A stretch of DNA of 64,000 bases from Hymenobacter sp. BRD67. GTDB taxonomy: Bacteria; Bacteroidota; Bacteroidia; Cytophagales; Hymenobacteraceae. Positions 52,992 to 62,262 of this stretch are shown piece after piece; positions within the stretch are counted from its first letter, which is position 1, and the number at the start of each line of letters is the position of its first letter. The notes below the pieces were generated by a model that saw nothing but the letters and a program-made list of their open reading frames with translations, did no database searches and was not told where the DNA came from. The position numbers were made by a program, and so were the translations under genes. The DNA lies in the NCBI RefSeq assembly GCF_013256425.1, contig NZ_CP053904.1:3286001-3350000 (forward strand), in the 5' to 3' direction.

Positions 52992-53757
52992 GACGTGGGC
53001 GCGTTTTGGGTGCCGGTTTTCAGCTTCGCGAACTTCAGAAATACCCCCAGGCCGAAATGACCGCGATACTTAGGCCTGCGAAGCCATCCAGAAAGCCCAG
53101 CTGGAACACATAGCCATGCACAAATTTCCAGAGCGGCTTCAGTAAGAGATGAAAGAACGTTACGCGGGTCTGGCCCTTCAGCGCCCGCTCCTGCGCCGTG
53201 ATACTCGTGAATTTATTCAGCTGGCTGACGTGCTGCGCAATTGAAATATATGAAAAATGTAATATATCACCCATAAGCTGGCCGGTAGACTGCCCAGCGT
53301 TCACTTCGTAGTGCTCGTGCAGTAGCAGGCCCTGCCAGCGGCCCAGGCGGCGGTCGTAGAGGCGCAGCTTGCGGTCGGGGTACCAGCCGCCGTGGCGCAC
53401 CCAGGTGCCGCAGTAGTTGGTGAGGCGCGCCAGCGAGTAAGCCGCATGCTGCCAGTTATTTTTTACAGCCTGAATGCTCTGGCGCAGCTCATCGGTGAGC
53501 ACTTCGTCGGCATCGAGCTGCAAAATGTAGTCGGACTTAGCCTGGTCGGTAGCGAAGTTTTTTTGCTCGACGTAGCCGGCGAAGGCATTTTGAATAACGC
53601 GGGCGCCGTGCTGGCGGCAGATTTCCACCGTGCCGTCGGAGGAGAACGAATCGACTACCAGTACTTCGTCGGCTACCGTGCCCAGCGCCTGCAGGCAGCG
53701 GGCAATGTTGGCTTCCTCATTGAAGGTAATAACGACGACAGAGAGCGAGACTGGCAT
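52988..53757 (-). CDS. Family 2 glycosyltransferase (WaaE/KdtX-like), one-base deletion
   Basis: Starts MPVSLSVVVITFNEEANIAR at 53757. Motifs VLVVDSFSSDGTVEIC, LQLDADEVLTDELRQSI, YPDRKLRLYDRRLGRWQG and LHEHYEV are those of LPS core glucosyltransferase-like enzymes. The C-terminal helix is cut at SAWGYF. One base missing in the C run 53044-53048 restores AWGVFLKFAKLKTG and moves the stop to 52988, giving an exact ATGA overlap with the next gene. 256 residues. Confidence 0.85.
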
Positions 53758-53818
53758 GGGCACTGCAAAGCTAGCAGCCCGGCTGCGGGTAGAACCGCTG
53801 CTGTTGATAGCTTTGGAA

Positions 53819-54580
53819 ATGAAAACAACGCTACTCACGGGGCTCGTGCTGGCTTTGGTGCTGCTTCCGGGTATTGGCCGGGCCCAAACATATCAGACTA
53901 CAGACGATTGCGCCTTCATCAAAACCAAGCACAACTTTCATTATGTGGGCGACGACCAGCCGCTACGCGACGAAGACTTTGAGGGCGTACCTGCCTTGCT
54001 TCCCAAGCAAGCGCCCATAGTACCAGCCACGCCTCACCCCATCGAAGTAGCGGAGTCGGACCGTGCTTATACCGATGGCAGGTATGATGAGGCAGCGGCC
54101 CTCGTGGCAGACGCAGCCAACCTTACCCCGGCCGACCCATCGGTGCTGAACTGCTATGCCAGGGCCCTGTACCGAGGCGCCAATACTCGTGAGTTGAGCT
54201 ATCCGGTTTACCAGCGTTTGATTGCGTTGCTGGATATATACGGCCGCGAAAGCCCACAGGCCGTTACGGTCTACATGCCTTTCGTGGAGGCTTATTTCAA
54301 GCTGGCTACTTTGCAGCTCGACGACCAGCAGTGGGCAGCGGCCTCGTACAACCTCTCACGCGCGGCAGCGGCTTTACGAAGTATGCCTGATGCTGCCGCT
54401 GAGAATTCCTCCTTGCGTGAGCAAATTTTGCAGTATCAAACGGAATGTTTTGCTAACCTGCATCAGCTTGAGCTGTGCCGTTATTTTGGGCAGCGAACGC
54501 TGAAGTTTTTTCCCGGTAATCGCTACGTCAAACCTTACCTGGCGGCGCTGCCAAAGCCAAAGCCAGCACCACGCCGATAG
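53819..54580 (+). CDS. Secreted hypothetical protein with TPR-like helices
   Basis: 253 residues from ATG 53819 with signal peptide MKTTLLTGLVLALVLLPGIG and cleavage near RAQ. The body is helical: AYTDGRYDEAAALVADAANL, TPADPSVLNCYARALYRGAN and a later SYNLSRAAAALRSMPDAA, resembling degenerate tetratricopeptide repeats. A TAGCTTTG box at 53808-53815, only 3 bases before the ATG, suggests a near-leaderless transcript. A matching box on the other strand (53773-53766) serves the divergent glycosyltransferase. Function unknown. Confidence 0.65.
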   Translation: MKTTLLTGLVLALVLLPGIGRAQTYQTTDDCAFIKTKHNFHYVGDDQPLRDEDFEGVPALLPKQAPIVPATPHPIEVAESDRAYTDGRYDEAAALVADAANLTPADPSVLNCYARALYRGANTRELSYPVYQRLIALLDIYGRESPQAVTVYMPFVEAYFKLATLQLDDQQWAAASYNLSRAAAALRSMPDAAAENSSLREQILQYQTECFANLHQLELCRYFGQRTLKFFPGNRYVKPYLAALPKPKPAPRR

Positions 54581-54640
54581 CCGGGGCGCCACCTTTATGG
54601 CGGCCGTTGCGTATAGGGCAGTCTATTACGCTAAAACTCT

Positions 54641-55509
54641 ATGGCTGACGTACAGAATAAACTCATTCTTGTCACCGGCGCTACTTCCGGCATTGGCGAA
54701 GTAACGGCCCGTGAGCTCGCCCGCCAGGGCGCGCACGTCGTTATCCTGGCCCGCAACCGGGCCAAGGCCGAGCGCACGCAGCGCGACATTATCGATACTA
54801 CTGGCAACAAGCACGTTGACATCGTGCTGGCCGACCTTTCGGTGCTTCAGCAGGTGCGCGACGTAGCCGCGCAAATTCATGACAAATACCCGCGCCTCGA
54901 TGTGCTGATAAACAATGCGGGCCTCATGTTTGGGGCCGAGCGCCAGGTATCGGCCGATGGCAATGAGCTGACACTGGCTACCAATCACCTCGGGCCGTTT
55001 CTGCTTACCAGCCTGCTCTTCGACTTACTGCAAAAAAGCCCGGCGGCCCGCATCGTAAACGTGGCCTCGATGGCCTACCGCTTTTCCAAGCCCACGCTCG
55101 ACGACCTGCAATCGGAGCGCTCATACAGCCCCGTGTGGGAATATGGCAACACCAAGCTCTGGAACATCATGTTTACCCAGGAGCTGGCGCGGCGCCTGCG
55201 CGAGCACGGCATCACCAACGTCACCACCAACTCGCTGCACCCCGGCGCGGTGGCCACCGGCTACGGGCAGCAGTCGGGCGGCTGGCTGACTGCTGTACTT
55301 ACCCTGGGCCGGCCCTTTATGCTATCGCCCGAGAAAGGAGCCGAAACCAGCATTTTTCTGGCTACCGATGCCCAGGCCGGCACCGTTAGCGGAGGCTTCT
55401 ATAATAAGAAAAAGCCCGAGCCGGTAAAAAGCAGCTTTAATACCCCGAAAACAACCGGCGTCTCTGGGAGCTGACTGAGCAGCTCACCGGCACAAAGTTT
55501 CTCGATTAG
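54641..55509 (+). CDS. Short-chain dehydrogenase/reductase, one-base deletion near C-terminus
   Basis: 289 residues after repair. Rossmann motif VTGATSGIGEVTARELARQG, NNAG in LDVLINNAGLMFG, active-site Ser in NVASMAYRFS, and the Y-x-x-x-K position as YGNTKLWN. The retinol-dehydrogenase-like subgroup fits. The frame breaks at SSFNTP. One base missing in the C run 55443-55446 restores ENNRRLWELTEQLTGTKFLD. Substrate unknown; NADP preference likely from the ARNRAKAE region. Confidence 0.85.
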
Positions 55510-55554
55510 GGTTTTGGCTATTTTCCCGCAGTATCCTTCCGCACAACTTACAAG

Positions 55555-55586
55555 AAAGCCCCGCCAGCAGCTGCTGGCGGGGCTTT
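55555..55586. terminator. Bidirectional terminator between SDR and ahcY
   Basis: A 32-base perfect palindrome (aaagccccgccagcag and its complement, no loop bases) between convergent genes. Confidence 0.9.
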
Positions 55587-55609
55587 AAACATATGTTATT
55601 TACTATGTA

Positions 55610-56928
55610 TTAGTAGCGGTACAGGTCCGATTTGAACGGGCCTTCCACTGGTACTTTGATGTAGTCGGCCTGCTTAGGCGTCAACTCGTCCAGCTCTACG
55701 CCTATTTTGGCGAGATGCAGGCGGGCTACTTTCTCATCCAGGTGCTTGGGCAGGGTATATACCTGGTTTTCGTAGTGGCTGGCGTTCTTCCACAGCTCCA
55801 GCTGAGCCAGAGTCTGGTTGGTGAACGAGTTCGACATCACGAACGATGGGTGCCCCGTGGCGCAGCCCAGGTTTACCAGGCGGCCTTCGGCCAGAATGAT
55901 AACCTCTTTGCCGTCGATGTTATAAATATCCACCTGGGGCTTTACAGTGTCTTTGGTGTGGCCATAGTTTTTGTTCAGCCACGCCATGTCGATTTCATCG
56001 TCGAAGTGACCGATGTTGCAGACGATAGCCTTGTCCTTGAGGGCGCGGAAGTGCTCCTCCCGGATAATATCACAGTTGCCCGTAGTAGTAATGACGATAT
56101 CAGCCCGCGGAATAGCGTTCTCCATCTTCTTTACCTCGTAGCTATCCATGGCGGCTTGCAGCGCGCAGATGGGGTCTATCTCGGTGACGATAACGCGGGC
56201 ACCGGCACCACGCAGCGAGGCCGCAGTGCCTTTTCCTACATCGCCGTAGCCGGCAACTACGGCCACTTTGCCCGCCATCATCACGTCGGTAGCCCGGCGA
56301 ATGGCATCTACGGCCGACTCTTTGCAGCCGTACTTGTTATCAAACTTCGACTTCGTTACCGAGTCGTTCACGTTAAAGGCCGGGAAAGGCAGCGAGCCAT
56401 TTTTTACGCGCTCGATGAGACGCAGCACGCCGGTCGTGGTTTCTTCGCTCACCCCTCTGATACCGGCAGCCAGCTCCGGGAACTGGTTGAGCACCATGTT
56501 GGTGAGGTCGCCGCCATCGTCGAGAATCATATTAAGCGGCTGACGCTCTTCTCCGAAAAACAGTGTCTGCTCGATGCACCAGTTAAATTCTTCCTCGCTC
56601 ATGCCCTTCCAGGCATACACCGGAATGCCGGCCGCCGCGACAGCCGCCGCCGCATGGTCCTGCGTCGAAAATATATTGCACGACGACCAGGTAACGTCAG
56701 CCCCAGGGCCATGAGCGTCTCGATGAGCACAGCGGTTTGGATGGTCATGTGCAGGCAGCCCGCAATGCGAGCACCTTTCAGCGGCTGGCTGGGGCCAAAC
56801 TCCGCGCGCAACGACATCAGGCCGGGCATCTCGGCTTCGGCCAAGCGAATCTCCTTGCGCCCCCATTCGGCCAGGCTCAGGTCTTTTACTTTATACGGAA
56901 CGTAGGTTGTAGGCTTGGTCTCTACCAT
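55610..56928 (-). CDS. ahcY: Adenosylhomocysteinase, one-base deletion
   Basis: 439 residues after repair, from the ATG at 56928 ([20 protein letters not shown]). The frame breaks at ETLMALG. One base missing in the C run 56701-56704 restores [23 protein letters not shown]-binding [20 protein letters not shown]; substrate-site [15 protein letters not shown]-terminal [13 protein letters not shown]. Hydrolyses S-adenosylhomocysteine to adenosine and homocysteine. Essential in the methyl cycle, so the break is likely an error. Confidence 0.95.
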
Positions 56929-56964
56929 GATAGTCAGTAAATGAAAGGTCGTGGATTCCAACCG

Positions 56965-57018
56965 CAAAGATACGCTTTTGTTAGGATGCGCTGGCCGTAA
57001 GTATCTGCCATATCTTTG
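56965..57018. promoter_or_regulatory. Divergent -7 boxes between ahcY and the next gene
   Basis: TATCTTTG on the minus strand (56972-56965) for ahcY and TATCTTTG on the plus strand (57011-57018), 6 bases before the ATG at 57025. Neither has a convincing -33 TTG at 19-21 bases, so these are weaker calls than the two-box promoters. Confidence 0.45.
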
Positions 57019-57024
57019 CTGGCT

Positions 57025-57645
57025 ATGACCACTTCTATTCGTTATTCGGGCAGCGTAGCACGCTGGCTCACAGTTTCGTGCCTGGCCGTAGGCCTTAGCC
57101 TGGCGGGCCGGGCCGCACTGGCGCAGCAAGCCAACCCTGCTACCATCCGGCTTTTACCCGAAGATGAGGAGCGCGGGCAGTACGGACATCAGCAGAAATT
57201 TTATTTTCTGGCTCCTGGCAAAACCGGGGAAGACTACCAGAGTGCCGGTTTTTTTGGTCAACGGCTACGCCCCTATCTGGCCGGCAATACCCAGGCCCTG
57301 CGCGAGTTGGACAAGTATAAGCGCCAGAAAACCCTTTACCTGGTTGACAAGGCCGTGCTGGTTGGCAGCCTGGGTTTGTATGGCTCACAGGTGTTCAGCC
57401 ACGGCGACCCGGTTTATTTCAATAGTACGCAGCAGGCAGCAGCCGGCGTGGCGGTAGTAAGCCTGCTGGCCACAATATTCATCAATCACCATACTAACGA
57501 GTATATCAAACAATCAATAGACGACTACAATTCTGACTTATCCGGTAAGCATGGCACCGTGTGGCCTCGCCTGCGGCCAGCCAGCATCGGCGTACTGACA
57601 GCTCCGGCTGGCCAACCGCTGCTGGCGCTACGCTGGCAGATGTAA
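57025..57645 (+). CDS. Secreted/membrane hypothetical protein
   Basis: 206 residues from ATG 57025. Signal peptide ([20 protein letters not shown], cleavage near AQQ), then [20 protein letters not shown] and a hydrophobic segment [20 protein letters not shown]. Reminiscent of envelope proteins found only in Bacteroidota, but I do not recognise the family. Confidence 0.6.
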   Translation: MTTSIRYSGSVARWLTVSCLAVGLSLAGRAALAQQANPATIRLLPEDEERGQYGHQQKFYFLAPGKTGEDYQSAGFFGQRLRPYLAGNTQALRELDKYKRQKTLYLVDKAVLVGSLGLYGSQVFSHGDPVYFNSTQQAAAGVAVVSLLATIFINHHTNEYIKQSIDDYNSDLSGKHGTVWPRLRPASIGVLTAPAGQPLLALRWQM

Positions 57646-57691
57646 CGGTCAGAATAACCGTCTTTTACTTACTTGTTGACTCCTGAACCAA

Positions 57692-57734
57692 GCAAACCGG
57701 CCGATGGGCATTGCACCTGTTGGCCGGTTTTTGC
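57692..57734 (+). terminator. Terminator after the hypothetical gene
   Basis: aaaccggcc (57694-57702) and ggccggttt (57722-57730) around a 19-base loop, then ttgc. The downstream methyltransferase gene begins 15 bases later. Confidence 0.65.
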
Positions 57735-57749
57735 GTTAGTGGCTGCACA

Positions 57750-58939
57750 ATGACGTTTCCTTTGCCCGAGGCAGCTCGCAAGTATGTGGCTGCTCACCTT
57801 TACGACGACCCGGCCCACCTTGCTCTCCAGGCCCGTCGCTACCCCCATCTGCCCGTGCCTGATTTGGTACGTCAGATTCAGGCCCGTCAGAAGGCTCGCG
57901 TGAAACTGCCCGCCTGGGCTGATAACCAAGAATTGATTTTCCCCCCGGCGCTGTCGGTAGAGCAGGCTTCGTCGGAACGGACGGCTACTTACAAAGCCAG
58001 CCTGGTAGCAGGAGCCAGCCGGCTCGCTGACCTCACGGGCGGCTTCGGGGCCGATTCGGCACACTTCGCGGAGGTAGTTGACCAGGTAGACTATGTGGAG
58101 CGCGACCCCCGGCTGGCGGAGATAGTAGCCTACAACCTCGCGCAGCTACGCATCGGCAACGTAACGACGCATGCGGCGGATGCCGCCAGCTTTCTGAAGG
58201 CTGCCAACCAGCAATTCGACTGGCTGTATCTCGACCCGGCCCGGCGCGACCAGCGCGGCGGCAAACTGTTTCGGCTGGCCGACTGTGAGCCCGATGTGCC
58301 GCGCTTGTTGCCGCTGTTGCTGCGGCACGCGCCGCGTATTCTGCTTAAGACTTCGCCCATGCTTGATATTGAGCTGGCGATTGAGGAGCTGCGCCACGTG
58401 CGTCGCCTGTGGGTGCTGGCCGTGGAAAACGAAGTAAAGGAGGTGCTCTACGAGCTGGGTGCCGAGCCGGCCATCGACCCGAGCGCCTGGCTGTGAACCT
58501 ACGGCGTGATGGCTGCCAGCAGGAATTTCGCGTTAACCGGGCACGCGAAGCACGCGCCGTACCGCGCTATGCCGAGGCCCAGCAGTATCTGTACGAGCCC
58601 AATGCTGCCATTCTGAAAGCCGGAGCCTTCAAAAGTATCGGCACTGCGTTTGAGCTACTCAAGCTCCATCAACACAGCCACTTGTATACCAGCCAGGAAC
58701 TGCGGGCCGATTTTCCGGGGCGAACGTTCCGCATTCTGGCTATGGAGAAAGCTGATGGTCCCACCCTGAAAGCGCACCTTGGTCCCGAAGGCCGGGCACA
58801 CGTTACAACCCGCAATTTTCCGGAGTCGGTAGCCGATTTTCGGCGGCGCACGGGTATTCGGGAGGGCGGCGACCAGTACCTGTTTGCTACTACCGACCTG
58901 CGTGGCCGGCTGGTCGTGCTCATCTGCGCTAAGCTATAA
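57750..58939 (+). CDS. Class I SAM-dependent methyltransferase with THUMP-like C-terminus, one-base deletion
   Basis: 396 residues after repair, from ATG 57750 (MTFPLPEAARKYVAAHLYDD). SAM-binding motif LADLTGGFGADSAHFAE, acidic VDYVERDPRLAEIV, and the catalytic-type WLYLDPARRDQRGGKLFRLA. The frame breaks at IDP. One base missing near 58481 restores ERLAVNLRRDGCQQEFRVNR and the THUMP-like end (FELLKLHQHSHLYTSQELRA). RNA methylation is the likely role; the target is unknown. Confidence 0.8.
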
Positions 58940-59029
58940 GTATCCGGCCGGGCTGCCGACTAGCCGCAACGTGAGTTCAGCCAAGAATTTAGTGAGTAGT
59001 TTTGCAGCCTGCTGCCCCAGGCGATACGC

Positions 59030-59050
59030 GCTGCCACAGGCAGCATTTTT
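59030..59050 (+). terminator. Terminator or attenuator ahead of metK
   Basis: gctgcc aca ggcagc attttt (59030-59050), 20 bases before the metK ATG. An upstream gcagc/gctgcc copy (59004-59016) could pair alternatively with the ggcagc arm. The position allows either termination of the methyltransferase transcript or control of metK. Confidence 0.6.
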
Positions 59051-59069
59051 GTTTGATTAATCCTTTGCC

Positions 59070-60332
59070 ATGCCCTATCTGTTCACTTCCGAATCGGTTT
59101 CGGAAGGCCACCCCGATAAAGTTGCCGACCAAATTTCGGATGCCATCCTGGACGACTTCCTGCGCCAGGACCCGGCCGCTAAAGTTGCCTGCGAAACGAT
59201 GGTAACTACCGGCCTGGTCGTTATTGCCGGCGAAGTAAAATCATCGGCCTACGTAGATGTTCAGAGCATTGCCCGTAACGTCATCCGTCGCATCGGCTAT
59301 ACCAAGGCTGAGTATAAGTTTGAAGCCGAGAGCTGCGGCATCCTGTCGGCGCTGCACGAGCAGTCGCCCGATATCAACCAGGGAGTGGTGCGTCAGGCTC
59401 CGGAAGAGCAGGGTGCCGGCGACCAGGGCATGATGTTTGGCTACGCTACGAACGAAACGGCCAACTATATGCCCCTGGCCCTGGACCTTTCGCACGCCCT
59501 GCTCGAAGAGCTGGCCGCTATCCGCAAGGCCGGCCAGGAAATGACTTACCTGCGCCCCGACGCCAAAAGCCAGGTGACTATCCGGTATTCTGATGACCAC
59601 CGCCCGGTAGCCATCGATACTATTGTTATCAGTACCCAGCACGACGACTTCGATGCCTCAGAAGAGAAGATGCTGGCCCGCATTAAGCAGGATATTATCG
59701 CTATTCTCATTCCGCGCGTGAAAGCCAAGCTAAGCGCCGAAGTGCAGGCACTGTTCACTGCTGATATAAAGCACCACATCAACCCTACCGGCAAGTTCGT
59801 TATCGGTGGGCCGCATGGCGACTCGGGCCTCACGGGCCGCAAGATTATTGTCGATACCTACGGCGGCAAGGGCGCGCACGGCGGAGGCGCCTTCTCCGGC
59901 AAAGACTCGAGCAAGGTAGACCGCTCGGCCGCCTACGCTGCCCGCCACATTGCCAAAAATCTCGTAGCTGCTGGGGTGGCCGACCAGGCGTTGGTGCAGG
60001 TTGCCTACGCCATTGGCGTAGCCAAGCCAGTGGGCTTGTACGTCACTACCTCGGGCACTACCAAGGCAACCAACGCTGCTGGCCACAAACTCACCGATGG
60101 GGAGATTTCGGATAAGGTAAACGAACTGTTTGACCTACGGCCTTACGCCATTGTGGAACGGCTGGGGCTGCGGAATCCTATTTTCGGCGCTACAGCCGCC
60201 TACGGCCATATGGGTCGCCAACCCGGTACCATCACCGTTAAAATGAAGGACGGCGAGGAAAAAACCTTCGAAACCTTTACCTGGGAAAAGCTGGACTACG
60301 TGGACCGTATCAAGACCGCGTTTAGTCTCTAG
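59070..60332 (+). CDS. metK: S-adenosylmethionine synthetase
   Basis: 420 residues: [73 protein letters not shown], and [20 protein letters not shown], which contains the P-loop. Makes SAM from methionine and ATP. Within 5 kb of ahcY and a SAM-using methyltransferase. Confidence 0.98.
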   Translation: MPYLFTSESVSEGHPDKVADQISDAILDDFLRQDPAAKVACETMVTTGLVVIAGEVKSSAYVDVQSIARNVIRRIGYTKAEYKFEAESCGILSALHEQSPDINQGVVRQAPEEQGAGDQGMMFGYATNETANYMPLALDLSHALLEELAAIRKAGQEMTYLRPDAKSQVTIRYSDDHRPVAIDTIVISTQHDDFDASEEKMLARIKQDIIAILIPRVKAKLSAEVQALFTADIKHHINPTGKFVIGGPHGDSGLTGRKIIVDTYGGKGAHGGGAFSGKDSSKVDRSAAYAARHIAKNLVAAGVADQALVQVAYAIGVAKPVGLYVTTSGTTKATNAAGHKLTDGEISDKVNELFDLRPYAIVERLGLRNPIFGATAAYGHMGRQPGTITVKMKDGEEKTFETFTWEKLDYVDRIKTAFSL

Positions 60333-60347
60333 CTGACTATCCTTCTA

Positions 60348-60388
60348 GCAAAAATCCCCTGCGGCCGTTGACCACAGGGGATTTTTGC
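60348..60388. terminator. Bidirectional terminator between metK and hpf
   Basis: Perfect 14-bp arms gcaaaaatcccctg (60348-60361) and caggggatttttgc (60375-60388). Serves both convergent genes. Confidence 0.95.
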
Positions 60389-60403
60389 TATATATAAAAA
60401 AAA

Positions 60404-60703
60404 CTAATGGCTTAGCGATTTTTCTTTATACCGGGTAATCTGCCGCTTCAGAGCTTCCACCGCAGCATCGGTAGCCGCTTCGAAGGATGCTGCATCCTCC
60501 TGGCTGAACAGAGTACTACCGGGTACCATCAGCTTGATTTCAACGGTTTTGTTGGCCACTCCATCCTTGTTGTTGAGGCGCAGAATAACTTCGCCATCCG
60601 TTACACGGTCGTAAAAATGTTCCAGCTTGTTGAGGCGCTGCTGAATGAAGTCGAGCAGGGTTTTGTCGGCATCGAAATGCACCGATTGCATTTGCACTTT
60701 CAT
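60404..60703 (-). CDS. hpf: Ribosome hibernation promoting factor (short form)
   Basis: 99 residues from the ATG at 60703 (MKVQMQSVHFDADKTLLDFI). Single N-terminal domain: LNKLEHFYDRVTDGEVILRL, KTVEIKLMVPGSTLFSQEDA, FEAATDAAVEALKRQITRYK. Short HPF helps form inactive ribosome dimers. The frame extending to 60742 lacks support. It lies 141 bases downstream of the xer recombinase gene, an order common in this phylum. Confidence 0.92.
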   Translation of the reverse strand: MKVQMQSVHFDADKTLLDFIQQRLNKLEHFYDRVTDGEVILRLNNKDGVANKTVEIKLMVPGSTLFSQEDAASFEAATDAAVEALKRQITRYKEKSLSH

Positions 60704-60843
60704 GGGCAAAGGGGAATTGGGTGGATAGGAAATCGAGAACAAAGCCTAATACCAAAGGACTAAGAGCCGCCTGCTATCCAGCCGTAAGCTGAGCAGCAAC
60801 TACTTATAATCATTTGTTTCTCCTGCTTCATTCCAAACTGAAC

Positions 60844-61728
60844 TCAGGCCCTTGGGTGGGCTTGTTCAAATACGGATTTTAGGCGGTCTACGGACAAGTG
60901 GGTGTACACTTGCGTAGCCGCCAGGCTTGCATGTCCCAGCAATTCTTTGATAGAATTGAGGTCGGCTCCCTTACCCAGCAGGTGCGTGGCAAACGCATGG
61001 CGCAATGCGTGCGGATGCTGGTGGGCTGCCGAGGTAGAGGCCTGACTAAGGTATTTTTTCACCGTGCGGTACACCAGCTTCTCGTACAGCGGCTCGCCCT
61101 TATCAGTGCGCAGAAAAGCGCTGCCCGGCGCGATAGCGCCAAATTCAGTACTCCGGTATGTACGGTACTTTTCCAGCACCAGCAGCAGCGATGGGTTTAG
61201 AGGCACTACCCGCTGCTTGTTGCCCTTGCCGGTTACGCGCACAGTGCGCGCACTGATATCCAAGTCGTTATCGGTAATTCCCAACAGCTCTGAAAGGCGA
61301 ATACCCGTTCCGTACAGCGTTTCCAGCACCAGCTGGTCGCGGGCGCCGGCAAAGCTCTCCTCAAACTCAAAGGAATTGAGCAGCCGGTTGAGCGATTCTT
61401 CGGGCACGAATTCGGGCAGCTTATTGGCCATTTTAGGGGCCTTGATACGCAGCATAGGGTTGGCTTCGATGCGGTGCCCGCGCAATAAAAACTTGTAGAA
61501 TGAGCGCAGGCAAGCCACTTTTCGGTTTACAGTACGCGGGTCGAGGTCCTGGTCCATCAGGCTTACTACCCAGCCCCGGATAAGCGGATGAGTAGCCTGA
61601 GCAGGGTCGGCTAGCTCATACTCAGCCTGTATATACGCGCTAAACTGCGTCAGGTCAGTTTGGTATGAAGTAATGGTATGCGTGCTGAAGCGCTTCTCGT
61701 ACCGCAAAAAATCCAGAAATTCATCCAT
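60844..61728 (-). CDS. Tyrosine recombinase XerC/XerD family
   Basis: 294 residues from the ATG at 61728 (MDEFLDFLRYEKRFSTHTIT). The catalytic set is complete: Arg in YGTGIRLSELLGI, Lys in VTGKGNKQRVVPL, H-x-x-R in HPHALRHAFATHLL, His in LLGHASLAATQVY and Tyr in QVYTHLSVDRLK. Resolves chromosome dimers at dif. Length and conservation fit a housekeeping Xer and not a phage integrase; XerC versus XerD not decided. Confidence 0.92.
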   Translation of the reverse strand: MDEFLDFLRYEKRFSTHTITSYQTDLTQFSAYIQAEYELADPAQATHPLIRGWVVSLMDQDLDPRTVNRKVACLRSFYKFLLRGHRIEANPMLRIKAPKMANKLPEFVPEESLNRLLNSFEFEESFAGARDQLVLETLYGTGIRLSELLGITDNDLDISARTVRVTGKGNKQRVVPLNPSLLLVLEKYRTYRSTEFGAIAPGSAFLRTDKGEPLYEKLVYRTVKKYLSQASTSAAHQHPHALRHAFATHLLGKGADLNSIKELLGHASLAATQVYTHLSVDRLKSVFEQAHPRA

Positions 61729-61810
61729 CTTTAAATCAGACCAAAGCTTTGGCCAACGGCCGGGGCTGCAAAGTAGTGCCCGGCTGTGTTTTTCCCAAAC
61801 CCGCAACGCT

Positions 61811-61851
61811 AAAAGCCCGCCCAATTACCAAGGGTAATTGGGCGGGCTTTT
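61811..61851. terminator. Terminator after rpsU
   Basis: Perfect 19-bp arms (aaaagcccgcccaattacc and its complement) with a 3-base loop aag. T tracts on both ends. 27 bases past the rpsU stop and 83 bases before the xer ATG. Confidence 0.97.
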
Positions 61852-61877
61852 ACAGCCGCCAGAGCGCAATAAAACGA

Positions 61878-62072
61878 TTACTCGTTTTCGCCGCCGTAGG
61901 TAGCCAGCTTGTATACTGCTTTCTGCTTCAGCTTGCGCTTGGTGATGCTCGGCTTCTGGAAGAACGTGCGGCGACGCAGCTCTTTCAACACGCCAGTGCG
62001 CTCGAATTTCTTCTTGAAGCGCTTCAGGGCGCGGTCAACGGTTTCGTTGTCTTTGATTTGAACGATAATCAT
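61878..62072 (-). CDS. rpsU: 30S ribosomal protein S21
   Basis: 64 residues: MIIVQIKDNETVDRALKRFK, KKFERTGVLKELRRRTFFQK, PSITKRKLKQKAVYKLATYG. In Bacteroidota bS21 helps hide the anti-Shine-Dalgarno sequence. No purine-rich Shine-Dalgarno precedes the ATG here (upstream bases read ctcactccccgat). Has its own two-box promoter and a strong terminator: a single-gene transcript. Confidence 0.95.
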   Translation of the reverse strand: MIIVQIKDNETVDRALKRFKKKFERTGVLKELRRRTFFQKPSITKRKLKQKAVYKLATYGGENE

Positions 62073-62122
62073 ATCGGGGAGTGAGAATGCTTTCGCTACG
62101 GGAAGCCGAGTAAATCGGGCCG

Positions 62123-62153
62123 CAAAGATACTCAGGGATTACGCGGATTCAAA
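62123..62153 (-). promoter_or_regulatory. Promoter for rpsU
   Basis: Minus strand TTTG (62153-62150), 19 bases, TATCTTTG (62130-62123), 51 bases before the rpsU ATG. The -33 element is inside the left arm of an inverted repeat. Confidence 0.8.
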
Positions 62154-62256
62154 CCCGTTTGCCGGATTTTGCGGATGATTCGCCCTCAATCCGTTACCAG
62201 CATGACGGGCGACTACCCATAAAAGCTGCGAAACCGGTTTGAATCCGCATAATTCC
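62136..62256 (-). repeat. Inverted repeat between acyl-CoA dehydrogenase and rpsU
   Basis: Arms 62136-62157 and 62234-62256 share the inverted core gcggattcaaacc, flanked by imperfect pairing (about 19 of 22), with 76 bases between. One arm is next to the dehydrogenase stop and the other covers the rpsU -33 region. Confidence 0.6.
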
Positions 62257-62262
62257 TGACAT

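Noticed and set aside
58940..59069. SAM riboswitch upstream of metK
   Set aside because: Only about 130 bases, already holding a terminator hairpin; no kink-turn or SAM-II-like pseudoknot could be recognised by eye.
60844..61728. Phage integrase marking a mobile island
   Set aside because: The protein has housekeeping Xer length and motifs, flanked by hpf and rpsU, with no att repeats or phage genes.
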